From CAVTHW01 sp963734625 (GTDB lineage: Bacteria > Acidobacteriota > Terriglobia > Bryobacterales > Bryobacteraceae), in NCBI GenBank assembly GCA_963734625.1, contig CAVTHW010000007.1, positions 9,236 through 73,235 on the forward strand: a DNA stretch of 64,000 nucleotides, read 5' to 3'. A program made the translations under genes and the position numbers. Under the pieces are notes generated by a model. The model did no database searches. It was not told where the DNA came from and saw nothing but the letters and a program-made list of their open reading frames with translations. Each line of letters begins with the position of its first letter. The first letter of the stretch is position 1. This document shows positions 1 to 8,402 of the stretch, one piece after another.

Positions 1-750
1 GAGTTTGACAAGGTTTCTTTTGGGTACGACCCAGACCAATTGATCCTGAAGGATGTAAGCTTCCAGATCGAGCCGGGGCAGGTCGCGGCATTCGTCGGCC
101 CGACAGGGGGCGGCAAGTCGACCATCATCAGCCTGATTGCGCGCTTCTACGATCCCCTCTCCGGGGAAGTCAAGATCGATGGGACTAACATCCGCAAGTA
201 CACGATGAAATCGCTTCGCGAGCAGATTAGTTTTGTTTTGCAGGAGACGCTTCTCTTCCACGCGCCGATCTGGGAGAACATCGCCTATGGCCGCCCGGAG
301 GCCCGCCGTGAGGAGATTATCAAAGCCGCCAAACTGGCCAACGCCCACGAGTTCATCGAGCAAATGCCCGAGGGCTACGATACGATGGTCGGCGAGCGCG
401 GCGTGACGCTTTCCGGGGGCCAGCGCCAGCGCATTGCCATCGCGCGGGCGGTAATCCGCAATGCTCCCATTCTGATTCTGGACGAGCCCACCTCAGGACT
501 GGACGCGGCCTCCGAGCAGGTCGTGTTCGAAGCCCTGGGCCATTTGATGGAAGGCAGAACTTCCATCGTCATCGCCCACCATCTGGCGACGGTCCGGAGC
601 GCCAACGTCATCTTTGTGGTGAAAGACAATACCCTCGTTGAGCGCGGCACCCACGACGAACTGTTGGCGGCGGGCGGCCTCTATTCGGAGCTTTACGAAA
701 TCCAGTTTCGCCAGGAAGAGCCCCTGGCAGCGGACGCTCCCAAGGGTTAA
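1..750 (+). CDS. ABC transporter ATP-binding domain, exporter type (5'-truncated)
   Basis: The window opens inside this gene; the frame is open from base 1, so only the nucleotide-binding domain is seen. It hydrolyses ATP to drive export through a membrane domain lying upstream of the window. Visible motifs in order: Walker A GPTGGGKST (window residues 33-41), Q-loop VLQET, signature LSGGQ, Walker B ILILDEPTS, D-loop SGLDAAS and switch histidine IAHH. The order and the domain position at the C-terminus fit MsbA/LmrA-like half-transporters in which the membrane domain is fused in front. Substrate cannot be told. The gene ends at 750, 14 bases from the stop of a convergent gene. Confidence 0.93.
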   Translation, partial: EFDKVSFGYDPDQLILKDVSFQIEPGQVAAFVGPTGGGKSTIISLIARFYDPLSGEVKIDGTNIRKYTMKSLREQISFVLQETLLFHAPIWENIAYGRPEARREEIIKAAKLANAHEFIEQMPEGYDTMVGERGVTLSGGQRQRIAIARAVIRNAPILILDEPTSGLDAASEQVVFEALGHLMEGRTSIVIAHHLATVRSANVIFVVKDNTLVERGTHDELLAAGGLYSELYEIQFRQEEPLAADAPKG

Positions 751-764
751 GCCGGCAGGCCCGG

Positions 765-1736
765 CTACAGCTTCTTCAGCGCGTCGATGCGCTGCTTCAC
801 AACCGCGGTATAGCCCACGACCTCGGCGGGCGAGAAGCCCCCGGCGCGGAAGCAGTCGCCGATCTGATCGTTGGAAAGCTGGCCCAGCAGGTTGCCTAAC
901 CAGCGCGCGTCCGCGATGGGAACGTCTCTCGTGATGCTCTCCATCCGCGTACGGAGGCTGTAGTAGTTGTGACTGAAAATGTACAGCAGGAAGAAGGGCC
1001 GGCTGTGCATGACGAAGTCCACCTGATCGGGCCTGACCTTCCTGACAAAATCGGTTTGGACGTAGTCGTGCATGACTCCCCTGCTGCGGGAGAAACTGCT
1101 GCCGGTGCGTCCGAAACTGGCGCCCAAATCGGTGACAGAGTACTGCTGCCCGGCATCGCCTTCGCCATAGACGGAGTTATTGATCGCTTTCAGGTCCCAG
1201 TTGTTGATGAGCGCCATCATCACTCTGAGGCCGTTGAACTCCCGCGTTCCTGCAACGCGGCTTTCGTACCAGCTCCAGTCATTCGATTTCTTCTCGTCGC
1301 CGACGCGCTCAAGGCGCACGTTGCGAATTAAGCCACCCTCTAGGATGTACTTATTCCCGCGCGACAGCGGCTTCATCCCTTGCACGCGGATTTGCGGCCG
1401 GTAGTAGTCCTCGTCGGTAAAGTAACCCGCTGCCCACAGGAGGCGCGATGCGGCGGTTTCCGACTTCACCTCGGGACCGAGTTTCACCTTCCACTTGGCG
1501 CCGTTTGCGTCTTCGACCTCGAACTTGGGCGCACTCCCGGTCTTGGATTCCTCGATGAATGTGAAGTCGGTCCCCGGCGCTCGAGCTATCCCTCCCCGCC
1601 CCTCCAGGAGGTTCAGCGCGGCTATGTCACCCCGGTCGCGCCACAGTACGGCGGCTGTCCCGGCCTGCTGGGCAAACACAGGCAACGCCAGGACAAGCAA
1701 CACGAAGCCGGTCAAGACACTCTTAGTGACTTTCAT
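765..1736 (-). CDS. secreted protein of unknown function
   Basis: 323 residues beginning with a clear Sec signal peptide (MKVTKSV, hydrophobic core, cleavage near PVFAQ), so the product is probably periplasmic. The start is well supported: GGAGGG lies a few bases upstream of the ATG. The middle contains ALINNWDLKAINNSVY followed by a VTDLGASFGRTG stretch. That spacing of an Asn/Asp-rich loop and a D-L-G motif recalls the active-site layout of HipA/PI-kinase-like folds, but I see no clear ATP-binding glycine loop, so this is only a resemblance. It is convergent with the ABC gene. Function unknown. Confidence 0.7.
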   Translation of the reverse strand: MKVTKSVLTGFVLLVLALPVFAQQAGTAAVLWRDRGDIAALNLLEGRGGIARAPGTDFTFIEESKTGSAPKFEVEDANGAKWKVKLGPEVKSETAASRLLWAAGYFTDEDYYRPQIRVQGMKPLSRGNKYILEGGLIRNVRLERVGDEKKSNDWSWYESRVAGTREFNGLRVMMALINNWDLKAINNSVYGEGDAGQQYSVTDLGASFGRTGSSFSRSRGVMHDYVQTDFVRKVRPDQVDFVMHSRPFFLLYIFSHNYYSLRTRMESITRDVPIADARWLGNLLGQLSNDQIGDCFRAGGFSPAEVVGYTAVVKQRIDALKKL

Positions 1737-1924
1737 AGACCCTCCTCAAAAAGGGCGCAGTCCAATGCTCGGCTTGCGCCCCTATGACGATACATAGCAC
1801 TTGCCTAACCAATTGCCGGAAAGCGCCCGCCTGCCGCCCGCAGTCAGTGGTATCTCGCTGAGCCAGAAGCACCGAACCGCGACCGGGAGGGAGCGGTTAA
1901 CGAGGGTACCGAAGCCGCAGTACC
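1737..1924. other. short intergenic stretch with a hairpin at 1904-1925
   Basis: No gene seen. It contains the ribosome binding site of the minus-strand secreted protein at its left edge. At its right edge is an inverted repeat, GGGTAC (1904-1909) and GTACCC (1920-1925), directly downstream of the stop of the small minus-strand gene. It could act as a terminator, although no T-run follows. Confidence 0.3.
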
Positions 1925-2074
1925 CTAGGCAATACTACGGCCTTGAAATATCCGGATTACCACCACAACCAAGGCGATAACCAGCAGAATGTGAATCAGG
2001 CCACCCATCGTGTAGGAGGTGACCAGTCCCAGCAGCCACAAAACCAGGAGAATTACAGCTAGCGTCCAAAGCAT
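1925..2074 (-). CDS. lmo0937-family small membrane protein
   Basis: A 49-residue protein starting MLWTLAVILLVLWLLGLVTS and ending GRSIA. Two hydrophobic helices (about residues 3-18 and 24-41) are separated by a short SYTMGG turn. This size, the W-L-L pattern and the TMGGLIHILLVIA second helix match the lmo0937 family (DUF5670) of tiny bacterial inner-membrane proteins, whose role is unknown. An AGGAG ribosome binding site sits 9 bases upstream of the ATG. The gene stands alone between divergent neighbours. Confidence 0.8.
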   Translation of the reverse strand: MLWTLAVILLVLWLLGLVTSYTMGGLIHILLVIALVVVVIRIFQGRSIA

Positions 2075-2399
2075 GTTCTTAGGCTCCTTTACCGGAATTG
2101 TTCAAAGCACGAATTGGTCCACAGTGGAAATCACGCAACGTCTAGGGCTGCAGCCCTATATTCAAGAGGGCCAGCACGCAGTCCATCTACCGCAAGATGC
2201 AGTAGCTGCACCCGGATGCATGAATTGCTGCACATCGCTCGTCTGAGCTTGGCTATCAGCGGCATTGTCGCTGCGTGGAGAGGGTTACTTCGCGCTGTGC
2301 TCACTTGGTCCTCAACCTGCTCGTAAACAGCTCTCGAGCTCAGTTGCGAATGATGCCAAGAGGGAGGGGTGCGCGTTTGGCTTTCCTGGTGATACGCCC
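2075..2399. other. intergenic region with palindromes
   Basis: No gene seen in this 325-base stretch if the downstream gene starts at 2400. It holds a perfect 16-base palindrome TAGGGCTGCAGCCCTA (2143-2158) and the smaller inverted repeat TGCAGTAGCTGCA (about 2200-2212). The frame of the downstream gene stays open back to an ATG at 2265, but that extension has no family-like sequence. Confidence 0.35.
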
Positions 2400-3479
2400 G
2401 TGACTCTGATAATCCAACCCGGCGCCGGAGTTGCGCCGCTCCTTGCTGGAATCAGAAGCGCCAAGAAAAGCATAGAAATCGTTATCTTCCGTTTCGACCG
2501 CGCCGAGATTGAGGCGGCGCTGAAGGCCGCGGTCGCCCGAGGCGTTTCGGTGAGCGCATTGATCGCGCACACTAACCGGGGAGGCGAGATAAAGCTGCGC
2601 AAGCTCGAGATGCGCCTGCTGGAAGTGGGCGTCGCCGTTTCGCGGACCGCCACTGACCTGGTGCGGTATCACGATAAGCTGATGATTGTCGACCGCCGTC
2701 TGCTCTTCGTCCTGTCCTTCAACTTTACTCACCTCGATATCGACCATAGCCGCGGCTTTGGCATCGTCACCAGGAAGGTCAGGTTCGTCCACGAAGCGCT
2801 GAAGCTATTCGAGGCTGATACCGCGCGGCAACCCTATACGCCCGCACTGGATGGCTTTGTCGTCAGTCCCGCGAACGCCCGCAAAGTGCTCGGCGCGTTT
2901 ATTCGCAAGGCCAAGAAACAGTTGCTCATCTTCGACCCGCTGATCGCCGACACAGAGATGCTGCGCGCGCTCAGCGAGCGAGCCAAGGCGGGGGTGGAAA
3001 TCAAGGTCATCGGTCGCATGAGCAAGCGAAACCCTGGCCTGGAAGTCCGAAACCTCGCCGGCATGCGTTTGCATACGCGCACGATTATCCGCGACCGCCA
3101 GCAGGCGTTCGTGGGCAGCCAGAGCCTGCGCAGGATTGAACTGGACTCGCGGCGCGAAGTCGGCATTATTGTTCATGAACCGAAAGCGGTGAGCGGCCTC
3201 ATTCGGACTTTTGAAGCGGATTGGGAGAGGAAAGCGACCGAGGGGAAAGAGCGGGCTCAACCCAAATCAAAAGTCCCCAAGGTGGCGGTGAAAGCGCTGG
3301 TCAAGGAACTGTCGCCGTTGAATCCCATCGTAAAGGAAGCGGTCAAACAAGTGGCGTCGGAGACCGAGAGCGCGAGCTTGAATATGAAAGAAATGAAAGA
3401 GACGGTCAAGGAAGCGGTGCAGGAAGCGGTCCGGGAGCGGGTCAAGGAAATGGTGAAGGAATCCCTGGAGGAGGCCTAG
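2400..3479 (+). CDS. phospholipase D-like protein with Lys/Glu-rich tail
   Basis: A PLD-superfamily protein with two related halves. The first half holds an HKD-type motif, YHDKLMIVDRR, followed by a serine-bearing strand. In the second half the equivalent position reads TRTIIRDRQQAFVGSQSLRR, so the canonical H and K are absent and the second site is degenerate. The last 75 residues are very rich in K and E with repeated VKEAV-like heptads, probably a long amphipathic helix. I choose the GTG at 2400 (VTLIIQPG) because similarity-type sequence begins there; an ATG at 2265 would add 45 unconvincing residues. It is followed after 3 bases by a secreted unknown, probably co-transcribed. Nuclease versus lipase activity cannot be decided. 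Confidence 0.72.
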   Translation: MTLIIQPGAGVAPLLAGIRSAKKSIEIVIFRFDRAEIEAALKAAVARGVSVSALIAHTNRGGEIKLRKLEMRLLEVGVAVSRTATDLVRYHDKLMIVDRRLLFVLSFNFTHLDIDHSRGFGIVTRKVRFVHEALKLFEADTARQPYTPALDGFVVSPANARKVLGAFIRKAKKQLLIFDPLIADTEMLRALSERAKAGVEIKVIGRMSKRNPGLEVRNLAGMRLHTRTIIRDRQQAFVGSQSLRRIELDSRREVGIIVHEPKAVSGLIRTFEADWERKATEGKERAQPKSKVPKVAVKALVKELSPLNPIVKEAVKQVASETESASLNMKEMKETVKEAVQEAVRERVKEMVKESLEEA

Positions 3480-3482
3480 CCC

Positions 3483-4058
3483 ATGCGGAGCATCCAGTGG
3501 CTTTTGCTGCTTGCGCTTATGGCGCCCGGATTTGCGGGCCAGGCGCAGGCGCCTCAGGCTAACCCGGAGGAGGCGCGAGTCTTCAAGATCTTCGCCGCGC
3601 GCGTGCAGCAATACATCAAGCTGCGGAAGAACGTGGCGGCTTCGCTGCCGGCCCTGAAGCCAACTAATGACGCGGCGCGGATTGCGGATTACCAGCACTC
3701 CCTGGCCAGGAAAGTTGCCCAAGCGCGCAGCGGCGCGCATCAGGGAGACATCTTCACCGATGAAGTGACCCGCCGGTTCCGCAGGATCATTCGGGGCGAA
3801 TTTCAGGGACCCGATGGCGAACTTGCGCGCATGACGATCCGCCCGGACAATCCGACCAAGGAAGTTGTTCGTTTGCATGTGAACGACGTTTATCCGGAGG
3901 GCCTCCCGTTGACGACCACGCCGCCGGCTCTGTTGAGCAAGCTGCCTGAACTGCCCGAGGAACTGGCATATCGGATCGTCGGGCGGGACCTGACGCTGAC
4001 GGACACAATCGCCGGTTTGATTGTGGATCTCATCCCGAACGCCATTCCCGCTCCCTGA
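3483..4058 (+). CDS. secreted hypothetical protein
   Basis: 191 residues with a signal peptide (MRSIQWLLLLALMAPGFA, cleavage near GQAQA). The mature part is mostly helical and charged with no motif I recognise. It contains VFKIFAARVQQYIKLRK and ends in a hydrophobic stretch TIAGLIVDLIPNAIP. It begins 3 bases after the PLD-like gene and ends 11 bases before the metallophosphoesterase, so the three plus the CHAD gene look like one operon. Function unknown; likely periplasmic. Confidence 0.7.
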   Translation: MRSIQWLLLLALMAPGFAGQAQAPQANPEEARVFKIFAARVQQYIKLRKNVAASLPALKPTNDAARIADYQHSLARKVAQARSGAHQGDIFTDEVTRRFRRIIRGEFQGPDGELARMTIRPDNPTKEVVRLHVNDVYPEGLPLTTTPPALLSKLPELPEELAYRIVGRDLTLTDTIAGLIVDLIPNAIPAP

Positions 4059-4069
4059 GGTTCTCTGCT

Positions 4070-4954
4070 ATGCCTGCCACGCGCCGCGCCGCCTACTTCT
4101 CCGCTGTTGCTCTGGCCGCGGCAGGGCTGTTGCTCCACGCCCAGGAACTGACCCTGCCGCTGAAACCGGATTCGGTGCGCTTCGCGGTCATCGGCGACAC
4201 GGGAACGGGAGAGACGCCGCAATACGAGGTGGCCGGGAAGCTGTCGGAGGTTCGGCGGAAGTTTCCCTTTGAGTTCGTGATCATGCTGGGCGACAACATT
4301 TACGACGACGACGGCGGTGGCGCCCTGGGCGGCTACGCAAAGAGGTTCGATCTGCCCTACAAGCTTTTGCTCGACGCAGGCGTGTTATTCTACGCGGCGC
4401 TCGGCAACCACGACCAACCCAATCAGCGGTACTACAAGCCCTTTAATATGAACGGGCAGCGATACTATACGTACAAGCAGGGCAACGTCCGCTTCTTCGT
4501 TCTGGACACCAACTCCATGGACCCGCGTCAGCTTGCGTGGCTGGAGAAGGAACTGCAGAACTCAGGGTCGGATTGGAGAATCTGCTATCTGCATCACCCG
4601 CTCTATACCTCCGGGGCCTACCATAACGCATCTGCCGGGATCCGGCGCGTGCTGGAACCCCTCTTCGTAAAATACGGGGTGCAGGCGGTCTTCTCGGGGC
4701 ACAACCACGTCTATGAGCGCTTGTTGCCGCAGAAAGGCATCCAGTATTTCACCGAAGGCGCCTCTGGCTCGTTGCGGAAGGGCGACTTGAGGAAGAAGGG
4801 CCTGACCGCGGCCGGCTACGACCAGGACCGTTCCTTCATGCTCGTCGAAATCGCCGGCGACGAGTTTCACTTTCAGACCGTCTCGCGTACAGGGCAAACG
4901 GTCGATTCGGGGGTAATCCAACGCCCCGCGACGATTTCGTTGAATCCGAGGTAA
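4070..4954 (+). CDS. secreted metallophosphoesterase (purple acid phosphatase-like)
   Basis: A calcineurin-like dinuclear metallophosphoesterase of 294 residues. A signal peptide (about residues 1-25, ending LLLHAQE) predicts export. The metal ligands appear in family order: GDTGTG, GDNIYDDD, GNHDQP, HHPLY and GHNHVYER. The arrangement is closest to purple acid phosphatase/alkaline phosphatase D-like enzymes that hydrolyse phosphomonoesters outside the cytoplasm. The gene lies 3 bases upstream of a CHAD protein, a polyphosphate-binding fold, which may hint at a phosphate-related role for the operon. Confidence 0.88.
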   Translation: MPATRRAAYFSAVALAAAGLLLHAQELTLPLKPDSVRFAVIGDTGTGETPQYEVAGKLSEVRRKFPFEFVIMLGDNIYDDDGGGALGGYAKRFDLPYKLLLDAGVLFYAALGNHDQPNQRYYKPFNMNGQRYYTYKQGNVRFFVLDTNSMDPRQLAWLEKELQNSGSDWRICYLHHPLYTSGAYHNASAGIRRVLEPLFVKYGVQAVFSGHNHVYERLLPQKGIQYFTEGASGSLRKGDLRKKGLTAAGYDQDRSFMLVEIAGDEFHFQTVSRTGQTVDSGVIQRPATISLNPR

Positions 4955-4957
4955 CTT

Positions 4958-5398
4958 GTGGGACATAAGGCTCAGCGTCACAAGGCGGATGTTCCCATCC
5001 GCGATCATGCTGCCGGGCAGACCTCCGCACTGTTGCGGCGGCTGGCGTTCCAGGCGCACGGGACGTCCCGCCGCAGTGACCCCGACTCCGTTCACGACCT
5101 CCGCGTTTCCATTCGCCGGCTGGTGCAATGCCTGCGCATATTCGGCCAGTTCTTTAATCGCGAAAGCGGAAAGAAGTTTCAGAAGAGACTGAGTGCCGTG
5201 ATGGATCTGGCGTCCGCGGTGCGCGACCGGGACATAGCCCTGGAGTTCCTGGCGTCGGCCCGTCTCTCGTCCGATTCCGCCCTGGTGCAAGTGTTGTCTC
5301 AAGAGCGTGCGAGGGCGGAACGAGCGCTGGTTGACACGCTGGAGCGCTGGAGCCGGCGTGGCTTCCAGAAGAAGTGGCGTTCCCGGCTGGAGCTTTGA
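4958..5398 (+). CDS. CHAD domain protein, N-terminal half (split gene)
   Basis: 146 residues from a GTG start 3 bases after the phosphoesterase stop. CHAD domains are helical bundles with conserved histidines and basic residues that bind polyphosphate. The first hallmark, VHDLRVSIRRLVQCLRIF, is present. CHAD proteins are normally about 280-310 residues, and this frame stops at KKWRSRLEL just where the second half begins in another frame (TGA, one base, then ATG at 5400). Either a one-base indel near 5390 splits one gene or two coupled halves are translated. I favour a split single gene. Confidence 0.75.
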   Translation: MGHKAQRHKADVPIRDHAAGQTSALLRRLAFQAHGTSRRSDPDSVHDLRVSIRRLVQCLRIFGQFFNRESGKKFQKRLSAVMDLASAVRDRDIALEFLASARLSSDSALVQVLSQERARAERALVDTLERWSRRGFQKKWRSRLEL

Positions 5399-5399
5399 C

Positions 5400-5876
5400 A
5401 TGGCGAAGAATAAGCTTCTTTGGGACGAATCGGCCAGCGTATCCTCGAACGCGAGGGTGCGGCTGCCCGCGATGCTGCAAGCCTACTTCGACCAGGGCCG
5501 GAAGCTCACGAGCCCCTCATCGTCTACGGTCGCGCCGATGCACCCATTCCGGCTCGAGACCAAGGCTTTGCGATACACGCTGGAATTGTTTCGTCCTTGC
5601 TTCGGTCCCGGACTGGAAACCTTCCTGTTGAGTCTGCGCAAGATCCAGGATTCGCTTGGTGCGCTCAATGATTACTCAACGACGAAGAATTTGATTGCCG
5701 CCAGATTGCCTAAGCACTCGCCCGAGCGGAAGAAGATGGGCCTGGTTCTGACGGCCCGGATCAGGCGCAAGTCGTTGGAGTTCAGGCGCTACTGGCGGCA
5801 GACGTTCGACAAGCCCGGCGCAGACCGGCGCTGGATGAGCTACCTTTCACGCCCGCACAAAGCAGCCCGCTCCTAA
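5400..5876 (+). CDS. CHAD domain protein, C-terminal half (split gene)
   Basis: About 158 residues starting MAKNKLLWDESA. It carries the second CHAD hallmark, MHPFRLETKALRYTLELF, and the family-like sequence LRKIQDSLGALNDYSTT. With the upstream half it gives about 305 residues, the normal size for one CHAD protein. The frame is also open upstream of this ATG (to about 5307), as expected if an indel rather than a true gene boundary separates the halves. Confidence 0.72.
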   Translation: MAKNKLLWDESASVSSNARVRLPAMLQAYFDQGRKLTSPSSSTVAPMHPFRLETKALRYTLELFRPCFGPGLETFLLSLRKIQDSLGALNDYSTTKNLIAARLPKHSPERKKMGLVLTARIRRKSLEFRRYWRQTFDKPGADRRWMSYLSRPHKAARS

Positions 5877-5931
5877 TACCCGGTAAGACACGAGACCGGA
5901 GTATCGTGGCACCCGTAGGAATGGGCTTGCT

Positions 5932-7350
5932 ATGATGAAACCGATGCCCCGAAAAGCGGCCCTTTCGGGCCGGATCCTGATAGTCGATGATGACCAGCGC
6001 CAGCGTACCGCTTTGGCCGCCATGCTCTCCGATGACCACTTTGAGACGCAGGTTGCGGCGGACGGCCAGGAAGCGCTGGAGCGGCTCGCCGCCTTCAACG
6101 CGGATGTCATCGTAGCGGATCTGGTCATGCCGCGCATGGACGGTTTCGAACTTCTCCGTCACCTCCAGGAGCACGGCGACCTTACGCCGGCGATCGTGCT
6201 CACCGGATTCGGCAGCATGGAAAAGGCGCTTTCCGCCGTGCATGACCTTAGTGCCTTCTGGTTCTTGGAAAAGCCAGTTGAACCGCGCGCCTTCAAGATC
6301 CTTCTGGAGCGCGCGATTCGCCACAAGCGATCTCTACAGAGAACGGGCGAGCTCGAGCACGATTTGAGGGTCCGCGGCGTCCTTGGGGACTTGGTAGGAG
6401 CGTCCCCCGCCATGCAGGAGATCTTCTCGGTCATCCGGCAGGTGGCCCCCACCTCGGCGCCGGTATTGATCTGCGGGGAGACTGGCACTGGAAAGGAACT
6501 GGTCGCGCGGGAGATCCACAAGCTCAGCCCCCGCAGTGACGGCCCCTTCGTCGCGGTCAATGCGGCCGCGTTGCCCGAGACCCTGGTTGAGAGCGAGTTG
6601 TTCGGCCACGAGAAGGGCGCGTTTACGGGAGCGATGGAGCGTTCCGCGGGGAGTTTCGAGCAGGCCCACGGTGGCACCCTGTTTCTGGATGAGATCGGCG
6701 AGATGCCGCCATCTACGCAGCCCAAGCTCCTGCGCGCTCTGGAAGACTTGCGAGTGAAGAGACTGGGCGGCAAGAGCGAAATTGTGGTGGACGCACGCGT
6801 GCTTGCCGCCACCAGCCAATCTCTGGACGCGCGTCTGCGGGAAGAACTCTACTACCGGTTGAGCGTATTTCAAATCGTGCTGCCTCCTCTGCGGGAACGA
6901 AAAGAAGACATTCCACTCATTGCGGAGGCTATGATTCATAATCTCAACCAGAAACATGGCGCCCGCGTTTCGGGTCTCGATTCCGAAGTGCTGGACCTGT
7001 TTGGTACGTATGATTGGCCCGGCAATGTAAGGGAGCTGCGCAACGTAATCGAGCGGGCTACGATTGTGGCTAACGTCGGCGCTCTTCGGTTGGATCACCT
7101 TCCTTCTCCAGCCTTCGGCTCGAGATCGGGCCGGAAGACGCCCCAAGTGCCCGGCCACGAGAGTCCGATGTTGCTTCAACCCGGCCAGCGGCTTACCAAT
7201 ATCGAGGGGGCCTATATCGGTCTCACCCTCGATCACGTGCATGGCAACCGTAAGCGCGCCGCCGAAATGCTGGGGATCAGCCTGCGGACCCTGCAGAACC
7301 GGATTGCCCTCCTACGCAAAGAGGAGAAGGCAGCGACGCCGGACTCTTGA
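5932..7350 (+). CDS. NtrC-family sigma-54-dependent response regulator
   Basis: 472 residues in three domains. The receiver domain (about 12-125) has the acidic DDD cluster at 19-21, phospho-acceptor Asp63 in VADLVMP, and Lys114. The AAA+ domain has Walker A GETGTGKE (about 182-189), the sigma-54 contact loop GAFTGA (229-234) and Walker B GGTLFLDEIGEMPP (about 247-260). A Fis-type helix-turn-helix closes the protein (NRKRAAEMLGISLRTLQNRI). On phosphorylation such proteins drive open-complex formation at sigma-54 promoters. No histidine kinase is adjacent, so its partner is elsewhere. Two consecutive ATGs open the gene (5932, 5935). Confidence 0.93.
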   Translation: MMKPMPRKAALSGRILIVDDDQRQRTALAAMLSDDHFETQVAADGQEALERLAAFNADVIVADLVMPRMDGFELLRHLQEHGDLTPAIVLTGFGSMEKALSAVHDLSAFWFLEKPVEPRAFKILLERAIRHKRSLQRTGELEHDLRVRGVLGDLVGASPAMQEIFSVIRQVAPTSAPVLICGETGTGKELVAREIHKLSPRSDGPFVAVNAAALPETLVESELFGHEKGAFTGAMERSAGSFEQAHGGTLFLDEIGEMPPSTQPKLLRALEDLRVKRLGGKSEIVVDARVLAATSQSLDARLREELYYRLSVFQIVLPPLRERKEDIPLIAEAMIHNLNQKHGARVSGLDSEVLDLFGTYDWPGNVRELRNVIERATIVANVGALRLDHLPSPAFGSRSGRKTPQVPGHESPMLLQPGQRLTNIEGAYIGLTLDHVHGNRKRAAEMLGISLRTLQNRIALLRKEEKAATPDS

Positions 7351-7676
7351 CCGGGTCGAGGGGTTCAGCAGAACCTGCACTTCGAGTGATGGATTCTGCA
7401 CCCTGGTCGGCGGCCTGGCCTTTCGCCGATATCCCAGCGGACCGGCGAAGTCGAGGCCGCTTGGCCACTGCAAGTCCGGCCTCGCCATAGTCCGTTCCTC
7501 CTCACAAGACCAACAGCCTGTTGGGTCGGGGCTCACACACCTTCACACCCGCCTCGCTATTGCATTACAAGAACAGGCCGATCGGCTCGAGGTTTCTTTC
7601 CTCGCGGCGAAAGATGGCGCTGCTCGTGCCTTAGCAAAGGCGTCGCGATAATTTCCGCGACAGAAGAGGTGAGCAC
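7351..7676. other. intergenic region, no gene seen
   Basis: 326 bases between the regulator and the SYLF gene. I see no convincing reading frame or RNA gene. The right edge carries the GAAGAGGTGAG ribosome binding site for the GTG start at 7677. Confidence 0.4.
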
Positions 7677-8393
7677 GTGAGACTGATTCTAGTGACTGCG
7701 TTAGCACTTACACCGCTGTTGGGCGCCGACACCGAGCCTGCAAAGAGGCTGACCGAGGCTTCCGCTGTATTCTCTGAAATCATGGCAACACCCGACAAGG
7801 GCATTCCACAAGAACTGTTAGAGAACGCCCACTGCATCGTGATAGTGCCGGGGCTTAAGACCGCGGCCTTCGTAATCGGCGGGAAATACGGGAAAGGTTA
7901 CTTGTCCTGCCGAAACAAGAGCGGTGTGGGCTGGTCAGCGCCGGGGACCGTCCGCATCGAGGGCGGCAGTGTCGGTTTCCAGATCGGCGGATCCGAGACG
8001 GACTTGATCATGTTGGTGATGAGTGAGCGCGGCGCGGATAAACTGCTTTCGAGCAAGTTCACGCTGGGCGCAGAGGGCTCAGTCGCCGCGGGTCCCGTGG
8101 GACGCACAGCGGCGGCTCAGACAGACGCTCAAATGCACGCTGAGATTCTCTCCTGGTCGCGATCTCAGGGCTTGTTCGCCGGGCTCGCTCTGCAAGGGGC
8201 GACTCTGCGGCAGGATCTGGACGATAACGCCACTCTCTACGGCAAGAAGCTGGAGAACCGGGCCATCGTGACCACCGGCGTTCGCGCGCCGACGGCGGCC
8301 GCGGGCTTGCTCGCTCAATTGAACCGCATTTCCTCGCGCGAGGGCCAGCAAGTTGGCAAGTCGCCGAGCTCACCAACTACAAAGAAAAAATGA
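7677..8393 (+). CDS. SYLF (DUF500) lipid-binding domain protein, secreted
   Basis: 238 residues from a GTG start with AGAGGTGAG upstream. A short signal peptide (MRLILVTALALTPLLGAD) precedes a SYLF/Ysc84 domain. Family features seen: an N-terminal helix ending in AHCIVIVPGLKTAAFVIGG, then GKGYLSCRN, then a glycine-rich beta region GSVGFQIGGSETDLIMLVMS, and LFAGLALQGATLRQDLDDNA near the end. SYLF domains bind phosphoinositides in eukaryotes; in bacteria they are exported proteins of poorly known role. It is followed 9 bases later by the OmpA-like gene, so the two are likely co-transcribed envelope genes. Confidence 0.87.
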   Translation: MRLILVTALALTPLLGADTEPAKRLTEASAVFSEIMATPDKGIPQELLENAHCIVIVPGLKTAAFVIGGKYGKGYLSCRNKSGVGWSAPGTVRIEGGSVGFQIGGSETDLIMLVMSERGADKLLSSKFTLGAEGSVAAGPVGRTAAAQTDAQMHAEILSWSRSQGLFAGLALQGATLRQDLDDNATLYGKKLENRAIVTTGVRAPTAAAGLLAQLNRISSREGQQVGKSPSSPTTKKK

Positions 8394-8402
8394 GGTAGAA
8401 AG

